Assembly (NCBI RefSeq): GCF_009498275.1
Contig: NZ_CP045643.1
Span: 62,001-126,000 of the forward strand
Direction of reading: 5' to 3'
From: Streptomyces fagopyri
Lineage (GTDB): Bacteria > Actinomycetota > Actinomycetes > Streptomycetales > Streptomycetaceae
DNA: 64,000 nucleotides
The stretch's first letter is position 1. Every line of letters begins with the position of its first letter. Both the position numbers and the translations under genes were made by a program. Shown here in pieces: positions 1-7,581 of the stretch. The notes beneath the pieces were generated by a model. It did no database searches and had not been told where the DNA came from. It saw nothing but the letters and a program-made list of their open reading frames with translations.

Positions 1-116
1 ACGTTCTCCCCGGAACACACGATCTGCGTCGACGCTGTGAGGGCACTCACGGGGTCGTTCAGTCCCCACAGCGCCGGCACCACGAAGAACGCCAGGAGAG
101 CGATCCTGTACTTCAC
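1..116 (-). CDS. N-terminus of a secreted protein (runs off the left edge)
   Basis: Only the first 38 codons are present. The start is a GTG (bases 114-116 read on the minus strand) preceded by GGGAG four bases away. The peptide opens MKYRIALLAFFVVPALWG, a short basic start followed by a hydrophobic stretch, which is a classical signal peptide, then continues with a Thr/Ser-containing mature start and one Cys. The product is probably exported; no family can be named from so little sequence. The next gene on this strand starts at 1737 and ends about 100 bases upstream. Confidence 0.55.
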   Translation of the reverse strand, partial: MKYRIALLAFFVVPALWGLNDPVSALTASTQIVCSGEN

Positions 117-216
117 ACAACTCCCATGATGCGACGTGCGATCGTGATGGCGTGCCGGGTGGTTCCCACCGCGATTTCGACGACAGTGAATGCGTGGCGT
201 AGGCGGTGTGTCGCCG

Positions 217-1737
217 TCAGTCGCCCACCGAGCCTCCGAACAGGGCCCCGGTGGCGGGCAGGCCCATGGTGGACGAGCCGAACGAGAAGGAACCGCTCGC
301 GGTGATCCCGCCGGAGGCGGCCGAGAAGACCCACGCGGCACCGTTGTTCGCGTTCTCCGACCAGTCGCCGACGACGAGACCGTCCTTCTTGTCGCCGTTG
401 GCGTCGACGAGGGCGGTCTCGCCGCCGAAACGGTCCAGCTTCTCCGCGGTGCCAGGTACCCCGGCGGTGTTCTGACTGAACGACTTGATATCGGTGGTGG
501 TCAGACCGTTCGCGCTGCCGCGCAGCACGAGCACGGTGCCGGCGTCGGTGAGGCCGTCGAAGTCCTCGCCGGGCAGGCCGGTTGCCACGTCGGGGTAGCC
601 GTCGCCGTTGGTGTCGCCGATCGACAGGCCCGCGCCCATGCCGTCACCCCACTCCCCCACTCCCGGTACGCCTGCGGTGTCCTGGTTGATCCACACCGGC
701 TTGCGGGTGGTGGACACGCCGTTCCGGCCGCCGTAGACGACGGCGATGGCACCGCCCTTGACCGGGAGGCCGATGTCGTAGTCGGTGCCGTCGACCGAGT
801 GGCCGGCGACGATGTCAGCGTGACCGTCTTTGTCGAGGTCACCGATCGCGACATCATCGCCGCGGATGAGCCGGCCCTGGGAGTCCTTGAGAAGGCCCTT
901 GTAGGTGAACCCGGAAGGACCGCCCGTCAGAAGGGCGACCCCACCGGTACCGGCCTCGGCGTCCTGCTGCCTGACGCTGACGGCCAGATCGGCAACGCCG
1001 TCGCCGGTCACGTCACCGGCGGCCATCGCGATGGCGTACCACTCCTCGCCGGGGAACAGGGTGAACCGGGTCGTCCTCGCGCTGCTGCCGTCGCGCTTGA
1101 ACGGGCCGTGCAGCACGGAGCCGTCGCCCGGCGCGTTCTCATCGCCGTAGTCGTCACCCCACGCCGCCACGTCAGGATTCCTGTCCCCGTCGACATCGGC
1201 GACCACGAAGACGCCGCGGGAGCTCGCCGGCACGTTCCCCAGCAGGGTCGGCGTGGCAGACAGCCCCTTGGAACCACCCCAGTTGACGGCCAGGAAACGT
1301 CCGTCGTAACCGCTGATCGGAGACATGTCCACAAGCGACAGCAGGTCAGCGTAGCCGTCCCGGTCGAGGTCGCCGCTCTGCAGGTTGCTGCCGTAGCCCG
1401 TCTGTTGCGGCGCCGTCGACCGGCTCGCCCAGGTCAGCGTCTGCTTGCGCGAGGTCGACAGCCCGCCGGACGAGCCGTACAGCACGCTGACGGCCCCCGC
1501 CTTCGCCTGCCCGTTCAACGGGGTGCCCGGCGCGCCGATCGCCAGATCGGGGTAGCCGTCGCCGTTGAAGTCGTCGTGCAGGCGCTTGGTGCTGGGCGTG
1601 GTGACGGTCGTCGCCGTGGTCGTCGCGGCCGGGGTGGCGGCGTTGACGACGGGCGCCAGCACGGCACCGCTGACCAGGGCGATTCCACTGGCGACGACAA
1701 GCCGCCTGCGACGCCGAGGAAGGGAACGGGAAGTCAT
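217..1737 (-). CDS. Secreted FG-GAP (integrin-alpha-like beta-propeller) repeat protein
   Basis: A 506-residue exported protein. I start it at the ATG at 1737, because the next residues are a basic cluster and hydrophobic signal peptide (MTSRSLPRRRRR then LVVASGIALVSG) with a likely cleavage after VNAA; the longer open frame upstream has no signal. The mature part is a series of FG-GAP/VCBS blades with calcium-binding loops of the type DFNGDGYPDLAIG, DLDRDGYADLLS, DVDGDRNPDVAAW, DVTGDGVADLAV, DLDKDGHADIVAG and DTNGDGYPDVATG, ending GALFGGSVGD. Such propellers bind Ca2+ and usually act in extracellular adhesion or ligand binding. No catalytic domain or membrane anchor is visible, so the protein should be released or loosely wall-bound. 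The exact ligand cannot be inferred. Confidence 0.9.
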   Translation of the reverse strand: MTSRSLPRRRRRLVVASGIALVSGAVLAPVVNAATPAATTTATTVTTPSTKRLHDDFNGDGYPDLAIGAPGTPLNGQAKAGAVSVLYGSSGGLSTSRKQTLTWASRSTAPQQTGYGSNLQSGDLDRDGYADLLSLVDMSPISGYDGRFLAVNWGGSKGLSATPTLLGNVPASSRGVFVVADVDGDRNPDVAAWGDDYGDENAPGDGSVLHGPFKRDGSSARTTRFTLFPGEEWYAIAMAAGDVTGDGVADLAVSVRQQDAEAGTGGVALLTGGPSGFTYKGLLKDSQGRLIRGDDVAIGDLDKDGHADIVAGHSVDGTDYDIGLPVKGGAIAVVYGGRNGVSTTRKPVWINQDTAGVPGVGEWGDGMGAGLSIGDTNGDGYPDVATGLPGEDFDGLTDAGTVLVLRGSANGLTTTDIKSFSQNTAGVPGTAEKLDRFGGETALVDANGDKKDGLVVGDWSENANNGAAWVFSAASGGITASGSFSFGSSTMGLPATGALFGGSVGD

Positions 1738-2147
1738 GGTTGTCCTGACGTAGGCGGAGAACAAGGTGCGGGAACGCGTCGCCGAGCCAGGCCACTCTCC
1801 CGACCGTGCTGAGAGCGCGGACGTCGAAGTGGGCGAAACCCTTGGCCACGAAACCGGCGAACTCAGAGCGGAACACTTTACGGCTCCGGCGTACCCGTTC
1901 TCACACCGCCCAGTACGACTCACTGGAGTGGCGGTTGGTTGCGCTGAGGTTTACCGCAACTTTCCCAGCCGTTAGGCGAGTTGGTGCATGACAGCGGTTC
2001 GGCAGGGGTGGCTGATCAGGTGTTCGGGCAGGCGCCGACATGTTCGGTGAGGTAGACGTACTGCCGGGGCTCTTGGTCGCCGAGGCTGCTGCGGTCAGGA
2101 CCGCGGGGTAAGTCAGGCGGGTTCCGGGGTGGACGAGCGTGCAGTGC
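1738..2147. other. Intergenic region with a possible reading-frame remnant
   Basis: No convincing gene. On the minus strand the frame of the 51-aa ORF at 2148-2303 stays open after its TGA, from 2147 to a second TGA at 2016-2018. It encodes a sensible-looking 43-residue tail ending QYVYLTEHVGACPNT. It has no start of its own, so it may be the severed C-terminal part of the upstream ORF. The rest (about 1738-2015) holds the promoter side of the FG-GAP gene. Confidence 0.3.
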
Positions 2148-2303
2148 TCACTCCTCGGAGGCGCCGTATCGACGGCACGGTCCGTTGGCGGTGTAATCGT
2201 GCTCGACGAAGGTCTCCCTCCCATCCGGGAGGCGGTGGTCGGTCAACTCGGGATGGTGGTGCTTCAGCCTGCCGACCGGCGGCGTGTAGTTCACGTACTC
2301 CAT
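2148..2303 (-). CDS. Small hypothetical protein, possibly truncated
   Basis: A 51-codon ORF with an ATG start, a GAGGG about eight bases upstream and a high-GC third-position pattern. It is rich in charged and aromatic residues (starts MEYVNYTPPVGRLKHHHPEL, ends RRYGASEE). No signal peptide or membrane segment is present and I do not recognise the family. After the stop the same frame remains open for 43 more codons with equally protein-like sequence, so the gene may once have been about 95 codons long and been cut by the TGA at 2148-2150. Confidence 0.4.
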   Translation of the reverse strand: MEYVNYTPPVGRLKHHHPELTDHRLPDGRETFVEHDYTANGPCRRYGASEE

Positions 2304-2678
2304 GGTGGGTACCCTCGCTTCCCGGTGGCGCTGGGGTCATGGTGGTAGGTCAGATCATGACCGGCTGTGAGCCGGAGCTGCCCGGCGTTCCAGGCAACCA
2401 CGTCCCAGTCCCACCAGGATCCTTCAGGAAGCTGAATGCCCGCACGCGAAGATCATGCTCGCCGCCGCCCGCGCGACCGCATCACCATTGCCAGAATCGC
2501 CCCGACGCCGCTGAGAACATCCTGTTCGCCGGTCCCCCGTCACGGTTCGGAGCCGACTCAAGGTTGTGTGGACCGAGTTGATGCACCACCTTCGAACCGC
2601 CAGGCTGCCAGCCGGAAACGGCCGTACCGAATGCGTACGAGATCCATCTCCAGCGGGCGCGCCTGGCGGAGCGAGCTA
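2304..2678. other. Intergenic region, nothing recognised
   Basis: About 375 bases between the small ORF and the end of the secreted Ig-like protein gene. Six-frame reading gives only short, compositionally biased frames. No clear hairpin with T-run, tRNA or repeat was found. Confidence 0.4.
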
Positions 2679-3446
2679 TCAGCGCACGTCGACGTAGTCA
2701 CCCGCGGCGTTGACTGCCGGTGTGGTGGACGTGCCCGCGAAGGACCAGCGCCAGTAGCCGTCGGCCGCTGCCGTGACCTTCGTCGACAGGTTGCCTGTCG
2801 AGTTGGTGTTGACCGTCTTGACGGTCTTGTAGGTCGTGGTACCCGCCTTGCGGAACTGCAGCTTCACGGGCTGGTTGGTGTAACCGGCGTAGACGCGCTT
2901 GTCCCAGTTGGCACGGGCCAGCTTGCCCGTGACGGTGATCGGCTTGCCCTTGGACACTGGCTCCGGCGCAGCGTTGACGCTGAGCGTGGAGCGCCGCAGG
3001 ACCGAGTGCTTGGTGGCGCCGCCGTTGTTGTAGAAGTCGCCGTCCTTGGACTGCAGTTGAACGGTCACGTCCCACTTGCCCGCGAGGGCGTTGCGGGGCA
3101 CACCCCAGCCGGAGTCGAGCTTGAAGGTGAGCGTGCAGGTGGAGGTGGTGGCGTTCACCGCGGTGCACTTCGGGGTCCCGTGGTACGACCAGTAGTCGTT
3201 GCCGACCTCCCGGTCGATCCCGAGGAATGCGAGATCCTTACTGATCCCCGAATCGTCCGAGGCAGTCACCGAGATGGTGAACGACTCGGTCTGGGACGTG
3301 CCAAGAACGATGGGCTTGCCACCGTTCACGGACAGCTTCTGGATGATGACGCCGGTCTCCGTCGCATGGGCGACCGGAGCGGAGACTGCGGAAGCGGAAA
3401 GCGCCAGGGCGCCGGTGAAGACGGCACCTACTGATCTTATGAGCAT
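2679..3446 (-). CDS. Secreted protein with C-terminal Ig-like module
   Basis: A 255-residue exported protein with a clean signal peptide (MLIRSVGAVFTGALALSASA, cleavage near AHA-TE). The middle has a Cys pair (C-T-A-V-N ... S-T-C-T) that could form a disulfide. The last ~90 residues form an Ig-like beta-sandwich module with a KGKPITVTGKL motif and the ending YWRWSFAGTS...GDYVDVR. The same module, without the N-terminus, recurs at 4989-5264 across the IS630 element. Function is unknown; the family is common in Streptomyces secretomes. The ribosome site GGGGA lies just before the ATG, but the IS630 target duplication begins only 12 bases upstream of the start. The native promoter has therefore been displaced, and expression now depends on the element or on readthrough. 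Confidence 0.8.
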   Translation of the reverse strand: MLIRSVGAVFTGALALSASAVSAPVAHATETGVIIQKLSVNGGKPIVLGTSQTESFTISVTASDDSGISKDLAFLGIDREVGNDYWSYHGTPKCTAVNATTSTCTLTFKLDSGWGVPRNALAGKWDVTVQLQSKDGDFYNNGGATKHSVLRRSTLSVNAAPEPVSKGKPITVTGKLARANWDKRVYAGYTNQPVKLQFRKAGTTTYKTVKTVNTNSTGNLSTKVTAAADGYWRWSFAGTSTTPAVNAAGDYVDVR

Positions 3447-3457
3447 GGATCCCCAAT

Positions 3458-3482
3458 TACTGATCTCTTCGGAGTGTTGTCG
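3458..3482 (+). repeat. Left terminal inverted repeat of IS630 element (with TA)
   Basis: The 25 bases starting TACTGATCTCTTCGGAG match the inverted complement of 4592-4616 at 23 of 25 positions. The outermost TA (3458-3459) is the expected IS630/Tc1 target dinucleotide, so the element proper starts at 3460. Confidence 0.85.
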
Positions 3483-4614
3483 TGGAGCGTGACGGCGGAT
3501 GATCCCTGCGGTACGCCGATGGAATGCGGTATGCGCAGGGTGGCGGGTTGACCGCCGAGGGGCAGCAGGCTCGGGAGCGGATCCGTTTCGAGGCTGGTGA
3601 GCGGTTCGCGCGGGGCGAGAAGAACGTGGTCATCGCGAAGGATTTGCGGGTCAGTGCGCGGTCGGTGGAGCGCTGGAGGCGTGTCTGGCGGGCGGGCGGT
3701 ATGGATGCGCTGGCGTCGTCGGGTCCTGCAAAGATGCCGACAGTGTCCGATGAGCGGTTCGCCGAGCTGGAGCGGGAGTTGGCACGGGGGCCGGCCGAGC
3801 ACGGCTGGGAGGACCAGCGCTGGACGCTGGCCAGGATCCGGGCGTTGATCTGGCGGAAGTTCGAGCTGGACTGCTCCTCGGCAGCGGTATGGCGGCTACT
3901 GCACCGGCACGGCTGGTCCTGGCAGTCGCCCGCTCGCCGGGCGCTGGAGCGGGACGAGGACGCGGTGGGGTTGTGGAAGAGGGAGGTCTGGCCGCACGTG
4001 GAATGACTGCGGCGGCGCTCGGGGCCTATGTGGTGTTCGAGGACGAGGCAGGGTTCTCGATGACACCGTCCGTCGCCCGCACCTGGAGCCGGCGGGGACA
4101 CACGCCGGTCGTGCGGGTGCGAGGACGCTCTTGGCGCCGTTTCTCGATCGCCGCCCTGTGCTGCTACAAGCCCGGCGAGACATCGCGGCTGATCTACCGT
4201 CCCTACCGTCACCGCAAGCATCCCGGCCAAGAACGGAAGAGCTTCGCCTGGACCGACTACCGCGACCTGATCGTGCGCGCCCACCTGCAGCTCGGCGCCC
4301 CGATCGTCCTGATCTGGGACAACCTCAACACCCACCGGACCGCCGGGATGCGCCAGTACGCTGTCGAACACGACTGGCTCACCATCGTGCAACTTCCCTC
4401 CTACGCACCAGATCTGAACCCGGTGGAAAGCGTGTGGTCACTGCTGCGGCGCGGCCCCCTGGCTAACGTCGCATTCACTGATCACGAACACCTCGAGCGC
4501 GTCTTACGCCGCGGACTCCGTCGCATCCAGCGTCACCCCGAGCTCATCGACGGCTGCCTCGCGAGCACCGGCTTCAGCCTCACCCACAGCCCGACAACAC
4601 CCCGAACAGATCAG
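3460..4614 (+). mobile_element. IS630-family insertion sequence, 1,155 bp, flanked by TA duplication
   Basis: Both ends are defined: 23-bp imperfect inverted repeats beginning CTGATCT, flanked by TA at 3458-3459 and 4615-4616, the TA target duplication typical of IS630. Inside are two overlapping reading frames for the transposase (3524-4006 and 3889-4617). The element sits between the start codon of the secreted protein (3446) and that gene's former upstream region. It has probably inserted into a tandem pair of related secreted-protein genes, because a truncated paralogue lies on the far side. The intact TIRs suggest a fairly recent insertion. Confidence 0.85.
3524..4006 (+). CDS. IS630 transposase, first frame (helix-turn-helix part)
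   Basis: A 160-residue frame corresponding to the N-terminal DNA-binding half of IS630 transposases: an HTH (around KNVVIAKDLRVSARSVERWR), a linker, and a second winged-helix-like part ending at KREVWPHVE before a TGA. The DDE catalytic half continues in the -1 frame (3889-4617) with a 118-base overlap. Many IS630 copies make a fused transposase through frameshifting, so this may be a natural two-frame arrangement. It could equally be a disabled copy with a one-base indel in the overlap. The continuous similarity would cross frames near 4000. Confidence 0.8.
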   Translation: MRYAQGGGLTAEGQQARERIRFEAGERFARGEKNVVIAKDLRVSARSVERWRRVWRAGGMDALASSGPAKMPTVSDERFAELERELARGPAEHGWEDQRWTLARIRALIWRKFELDCSSAAVWRLLHRHGWSWQSPARRALERDEDAVGLWKREVWPHVE

Positions 4615-4617
4615 TAG
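3889..4617 (+). CDS. IS630 transposase, second frame (DDE endonuclease part)
   Basis: The DDE superfamily catalytic half. The true domain starts around YVVFEDEAGFSMTP (first acidic motif), continues with the conserved GHTPVVRVRGR and RKSFAWTDYRDL blocks, the second Asp in VLIWDNLNTHR, and the DLNPVE motif carrying the final Glu. All three catalytic acids are present, so the fold should be functional if joined to the HTH half. The first ~40 residues of this frame are probably not translated independently. The stop codon TAG (4615-4617) is formed partly by the duplicated TA target, so the transposase end coincides with the element's end. Confidence 0.8.
   Translation: MAATAPARLVLAVARSPGAGAGRGRGGVVEEGGLAARGMTAAALGAYVVFEDEAGFSMTPSVARTWSRRGHTPVVRVRGRSWRRFSIAALCCYKPGETSRLIYRPYRHRKHPGQERKSFAWTDYRDLIVRAHLQLGAPIVLIWDNLNTHRTAGMRQYAVEHDWLTIVQLPSYAPDLNPVESVWSLLRRGPLANVAFTDHEHLERVLRRGLRRIQRHPELIDGCLASTGFSLTHSPTTPRTDQ
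4592..4616 (-). repeat. Right terminal inverted repeat of IS630 element (with TA)
   Basis: CGACAACACCCCGAACAGATCAGTA read left to right is the inverted partner of 3458-3482 with two mismatches. It ends in the TA dinucleotide at 4615-4616. Confidence 0.85.
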
Positions 4618-4988
4618 TTAGGGCCTGCCGCGGCCGTGAATCCCCCCGGCCGCAGGCATGGCAGGTCGGCTGAGGATATGACACCCGCAGCACCTCGTCA
4701 GGCATGGGTGAGCGATAACCCGGGCTACACCGTCGCTGCTGAACCATCCATCCTCTCAAGAAGGCCCAGATGTCCGCCGACCCGGCCTGCTGAACCTTCC
4801 TTCAACCGCCGCTCCCTCCACAGGCGCAGACGTGTGGGCTGCGAGTTCGATGGTGCGGTGACCGTCCCCCGCGGTCGGCGCGCTCCGCGCCCAGGCGCAA
4901 GCGGCCAGTTCACCTACCTGGCCAAGCAGCGCGCTGCCGCGCCGCGCACGCCGTCACGATGCGTGGGGAAGCAGGCCAGGCGCACCGT
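4618..4988. other. Flank of the IS element, no gene
   Basis: About 370 bases between the right IS end and the truncated paralogue. It contains a GC-rich imperfect inverted repeat (GCCTGCCGCGGCCG near 4622 and CGGCCGCAGGC near 4649) that could be an old terminator. The open frames here are compositional artefacts. By position, the displaced upstream region of the secreted-protein gene should lie here. Confidence 0.35.
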
Positions 4989-5264
4989 CTACTTCACGGC
5001 GACATAATCTCCGGACGAGGACTTCGCTCCGGAGGTGGAGTTCCCGAAGTACGTCCAGCGCCAGGTCCCCGACTTGGTGACCTTCACCGTGGTCTTGAGT
5101 GACCCGGTGCTGCTCGACGTCGTCTTCTTGACGGTCGTGTACGAGGAGACGCCCGACGCCTTGAACTGCAGGCTCGTCGTTCCCATCTGCAAGCCCGTCC
5201 TCTCCCCCACGGCCCGCACCGGACGTGTGGGCGCACCGGCCGGAGGATCATCCTCAGCGGCCAA
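4989..5264 (-). pseudogene. 5'-truncated paralogue of the Ig-like secreted protein
   Basis: The C-terminal ~90 codons of a gene related to 2679-3446. The two align through the TGKL/SGQL block, the SLQFKASG...YTTVKK segment, a Ser/Thr linker, the WRWTYFGNST motif and the ending GDYVAVK. The frame is open upstream to about 5312 but has no signal peptide, no start codon with a ribosome site, and none of the N-terminal domain. I therefore read it as a remnant left by deletion or rearrangement. A TTG at 5262-5264 is the only nominal start. Confidence 0.65.
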
Positions 5265-5484
5265 CTGTCCGGCAGGGGAGGGCTGCAGGCAGTTGTATGC
5301 GGTGCGGCAATGATCTGATCACCACAGGATCGCCCCGACCCGGCTGGTGGAGCGTGCTGACGGCAGAGATCGCTGCGCCGTCGCCGGCTCGGGCACGATC
5401 GAGGCCAAGACCGCCACGGTGCGGACGCCGTCCGCGCTCCTGGGCGCCTGGGGCGTGTGTCGGAAGTGCTCTAGGTTGACTGAC

Positions 5485-6006
5485 GTGAGTGGGCGGGAGC
5501 GGAGTTATCGATATGTCGGGCCGGTCGAGCTGAAGGCTGCGGTCCGGCATGGCGACGGCGGTCGTCGGATCGGTTCGGCGGCTGACTTCGGTGGCTGGAT
5601 CGTGGAGCAATCGGCGGTGGAGCTGGTCGAGCCGTTCACCTTCGTGGTCGGTATGGACGGTGTGCTTCGGCTGGCGCCGCGGCGAAGCGAGCACGTGGCC
5701 TGTGCCGGCGGAGACGTGGTTCTGAGTGCCGGCGAGATCAGCTTCGTACGCGAGGCGGACCGGTGGACCGTGAGCGAGGTCAGCAACCAGTCCACCGGCT
5801 ATTGCCCGGATGTGGCCTCCTGGGTGGAGGTGGCCCGCGCTCTGGACGCGGTAGGGATCCGGCGGCCCTCCGGCTTCACCCACGAGGTGGTGTTCCGGCG
5901 GTGCCCCGACTGCCAGGAGCACAACATCGTGCGCGAGGACGACTTCGTCTGCGTCTTCTGCGGCAGCGATCTTCCCGCGGTATGGAACGTGGATCCCACC
6001 GCGTGA
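5485..6006 (+). CDS. Conserved actinobacterial hypothetical protein with C-terminal zinc ribbon
   Basis: A 173-residue cytoplasmic protein. The GTG at 5485 is chosen because similarity-like sequence begins there (SGRERSYRYVGPVEL); the open frame upstream is low quality. The N-terminal two thirds is an unnamed alpha/beta domain containing FTFVVGMDGVLRLAPRRSEH and VSNQSTGYCPDVASW. The C-terminus has a four-Cys zinc ribbon, CPDC ... CVFCG. Similar proteins of this length are, from memory, widespread in Streptomyces and related genera without an assigned function. It converges on the truncated TetR gene at 6017, leaving ten bases between the stops. Confidence 0.75.
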   Translation: MSGRERSYRYVGPVELKAAVRHGDGGRRIGSAADFGGWIVEQSAVELVEPFTFVVGMDGVLRLAPRRSEHVACAGGDVVLSAGEISFVREADRWTVSEVSNQSTGYCPDVASWVEVARALDAVGIRRPSGFTHEVVFRRCPDCQEHNIVREDDFVCVFCGSDLPAVWNVDPTA

Positions 6007-6016
6007 CGGTCGAGGG

Positions 6017-6298
6017 TCATAGCCACTCGTTGATGGCAGCGACGAGGACGGTCGCCTCGTAGCGAACGGCGAGCCTTTCGAAGCGCGTGGCGACAGCGCG
6101 GTGTCCTTTGACGGCAACTGCCTCGGCGACCATGCGCTCCTTGCTTCCAAAGTAGTGGAGGAGCATGCGATCGCTGGTCCCAAGGCCCCGGGCGGGCAGG
6201 CGGAGGGACGGACCCGCCACACCGTTGCGGATCATGTATTCACGGACCCTGACCAGCAGGTCACGCCGTTTGGCCGAGTCAGTCGGGCGCGGCATCAC
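6017..6298 (-). CDS. Truncated TetR-family regulator (DNA-binding domain only)
   Basis: A 93-residue product made of the TetR N-terminal HTH (RLPARGLGTSDRMLLHYFGSKERMVAEA, recognition helix followed by the conserved YFGSKE turn) and about 30 further residues. TetR proteins are normally about 180-220 residues because a large ligand-binding, dimerising domain follows; that domain is missing. The start has GGGAG five bases upstream. The codon pattern is normal, so the truncation may be recent. Without its dimerisation domain it is unlikely to act as a normal repressor. It lies downstream of the O-methyltransferase on the opposite side from that gene's promoter. Confidence 0.7.
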   Translation of the reverse strand: MMPRPTDSAKRRDLLVRVREYMIRNGVAGPSLRLPARGLGTSDRMLLHYFGSKERMVAEAVAVKGHRAVATRFERLAVRYEATVLVAAINEWL

Positions 6299-6411
6299 AA
6301 CTCCCGGCTGTCATCGCATGAGTCAAAAAATGGACCTACCCACCGCATCGCGGGCGCCCGTCACCACGTTGGCGTCAGGGCGCTGCGCGAGTCCACGAAT
6401 TGTCAGGCCCG

Positions 6412-7479
6412 CTACGGCTTGCGGGCGATGATGGCGGCGTTCGCCCCGGCCGCGACGAGCGGCACGGTGGTGGTGTCGGTGAATCCCGCACCGGTCAGCC
6501 AGTCGGTGTATTCGCCGTGGGTGTAGTTGTGGCCGGATCGGGTCTCGATCAGCATGTTCAGGCCCATCAGCGCGGCAGGAGCCGGTCCGGTCTCGTCGTC
6601 GTCGAGGACGAGTTCGCAGATGATGACCGCACCGCCCGGCGGCAGGGCCGCGTGGCATTTGGCGAGGAGGGCGCGGCCGGTGGCCTCGTCCCAGTCGTGC
6701 AGGATCATGCTGAGCAGGATCACGTCGTGGCCTGTCGGGAGGGCCGGGTCGGTGAGGAAGTCGCCGTCGTGCGTGGCGACAGCGTGACTGAGGCCGCTGG
6801 TGGCGATCTTCTCGCGGGCCATCGCAGTGATGCGTGGGAGGTCCAGGACGGTTGCTTTGAGGTGCGAATGGCGGCGGCACAGGCCGATCGGGAAAGCGCC
6901 TGTGCCGCCGCCCACGTCGAGGAGACGCTGGTGCGGCGTGAAGTCGTGGGCGTCGGCGAGGGCGTCGGCGGTGAAGGAGGAGAGTGTGAACATCGCGCCC
7001 CAGAAGTCCTCGAGGATCGCGGGGTCTGCCGTGACGAAGGCGGACGCCTGGGTGTCGGGGTCCCAGGTGGTGGGGCGGTTGGTGCGCAGGGCTGCCTGAA
7101 GCTGGTGCCAGGCGGGATAGGCGTGCCGGTCGGAGTATCGGACGAATCCGCCGAACCAGTGCGGGCGGCCCTCGACGAGGAAGTGCTCCGCCGTGTCGCT
7201 GTTGCGGTAGCGGTCGTTCTCGCGCACCAGTAGGCCGAGAGAGGTGCAGCTCGCCAGGAGCATGCGGGCCGGCCGGGCGTCGAGATCCAGGGCCGCGGTC
7301 AGTTCGGGGCCGCTGGCGTCGCGAAGCCCGGACAGGGTGGTGAACAGGCCGAGGTCGACAGCGGCGGCCAGCGCTTTGAACCGCCAGAACCCGGTGGTGA
7401 GTTCCATCAGCGGGATGGGGGTGGGTACGGGTGTGGTGGCGGACGGGGCGGGGCCGGGCACCAGGGGCGTGGTCGACAT
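6412..7479 (-). CDS. SAM-dependent O-methyltransferase (plant-type/MmcR-like)
   Basis: A 355-residue class I methyltransferase of the acetylserotonin/hydroxyneurobactin type used in polyketide and phenolic tailoring. It has an N-terminal winged-helix dimerisation domain (TGFWRFKALAAAVDLGLF), then the SAM-binding glycine motif LLDVGGGTGAF at about residues 190-200, the acidic loop TVLDLPR, and the catalytic-region motif LSMILHDWDEATGRALLAKC followed by PPGGAVIICE. Family members methylate aromatic hydroxyls. It is transcribed away from the heme-oxygenase-like gene at 7582, with a 102-base shared intergenic region that probably holds both promoters. This suggests the two act on one pathway. Confidence 0.85.
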   Translation of the reverse strand: MSTTPLVPGPAPSATTPVPTPIPLMELTTGFWRFKALAAAVDLGLFTTLSGLRDASGPELTAALDLDARPARMLLASCTSLGLLVRENDRYRNSDTAEHFLVEGRPHWFGGFVRYSDRHAYPAWHQLQAALRTNRPTTWDPDTQASAFVTADPAILEDFWGAMFTLSSFTADALADAHDFTPHQRLLDVGGGTGAFPIGLCRRHSHLKATVLDLPRITAMAREKIATSGLSHAVATHDGDFLTDPALPTGHDVILLSMILHDWDEATGRALLAKCHAALPPGGAVIICELVLDDDETGPAPAALMGLNMLIETRSGHNYTHGEYTDWLTGAGFTDTTTVPLVAAGANAAIIARKP

Positions 7480-7581
7480 CGTGGTTTCCGATCAAGGAAG
7501 GGGGTGGATCAAAGCACTCCGTGCGACCACTTACAGTAGTGCCGTCAATGCGTAACGTAACACTCTGTTGTGGGAGATTCC

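Noticed and set aside
190..1812. 540-codon plus-strand frame opposite the FG-GAP gene
   Set aside because: No recognised domain, biased composition, and the minus strand carries clear calcium-binding FG-GAP repeats.
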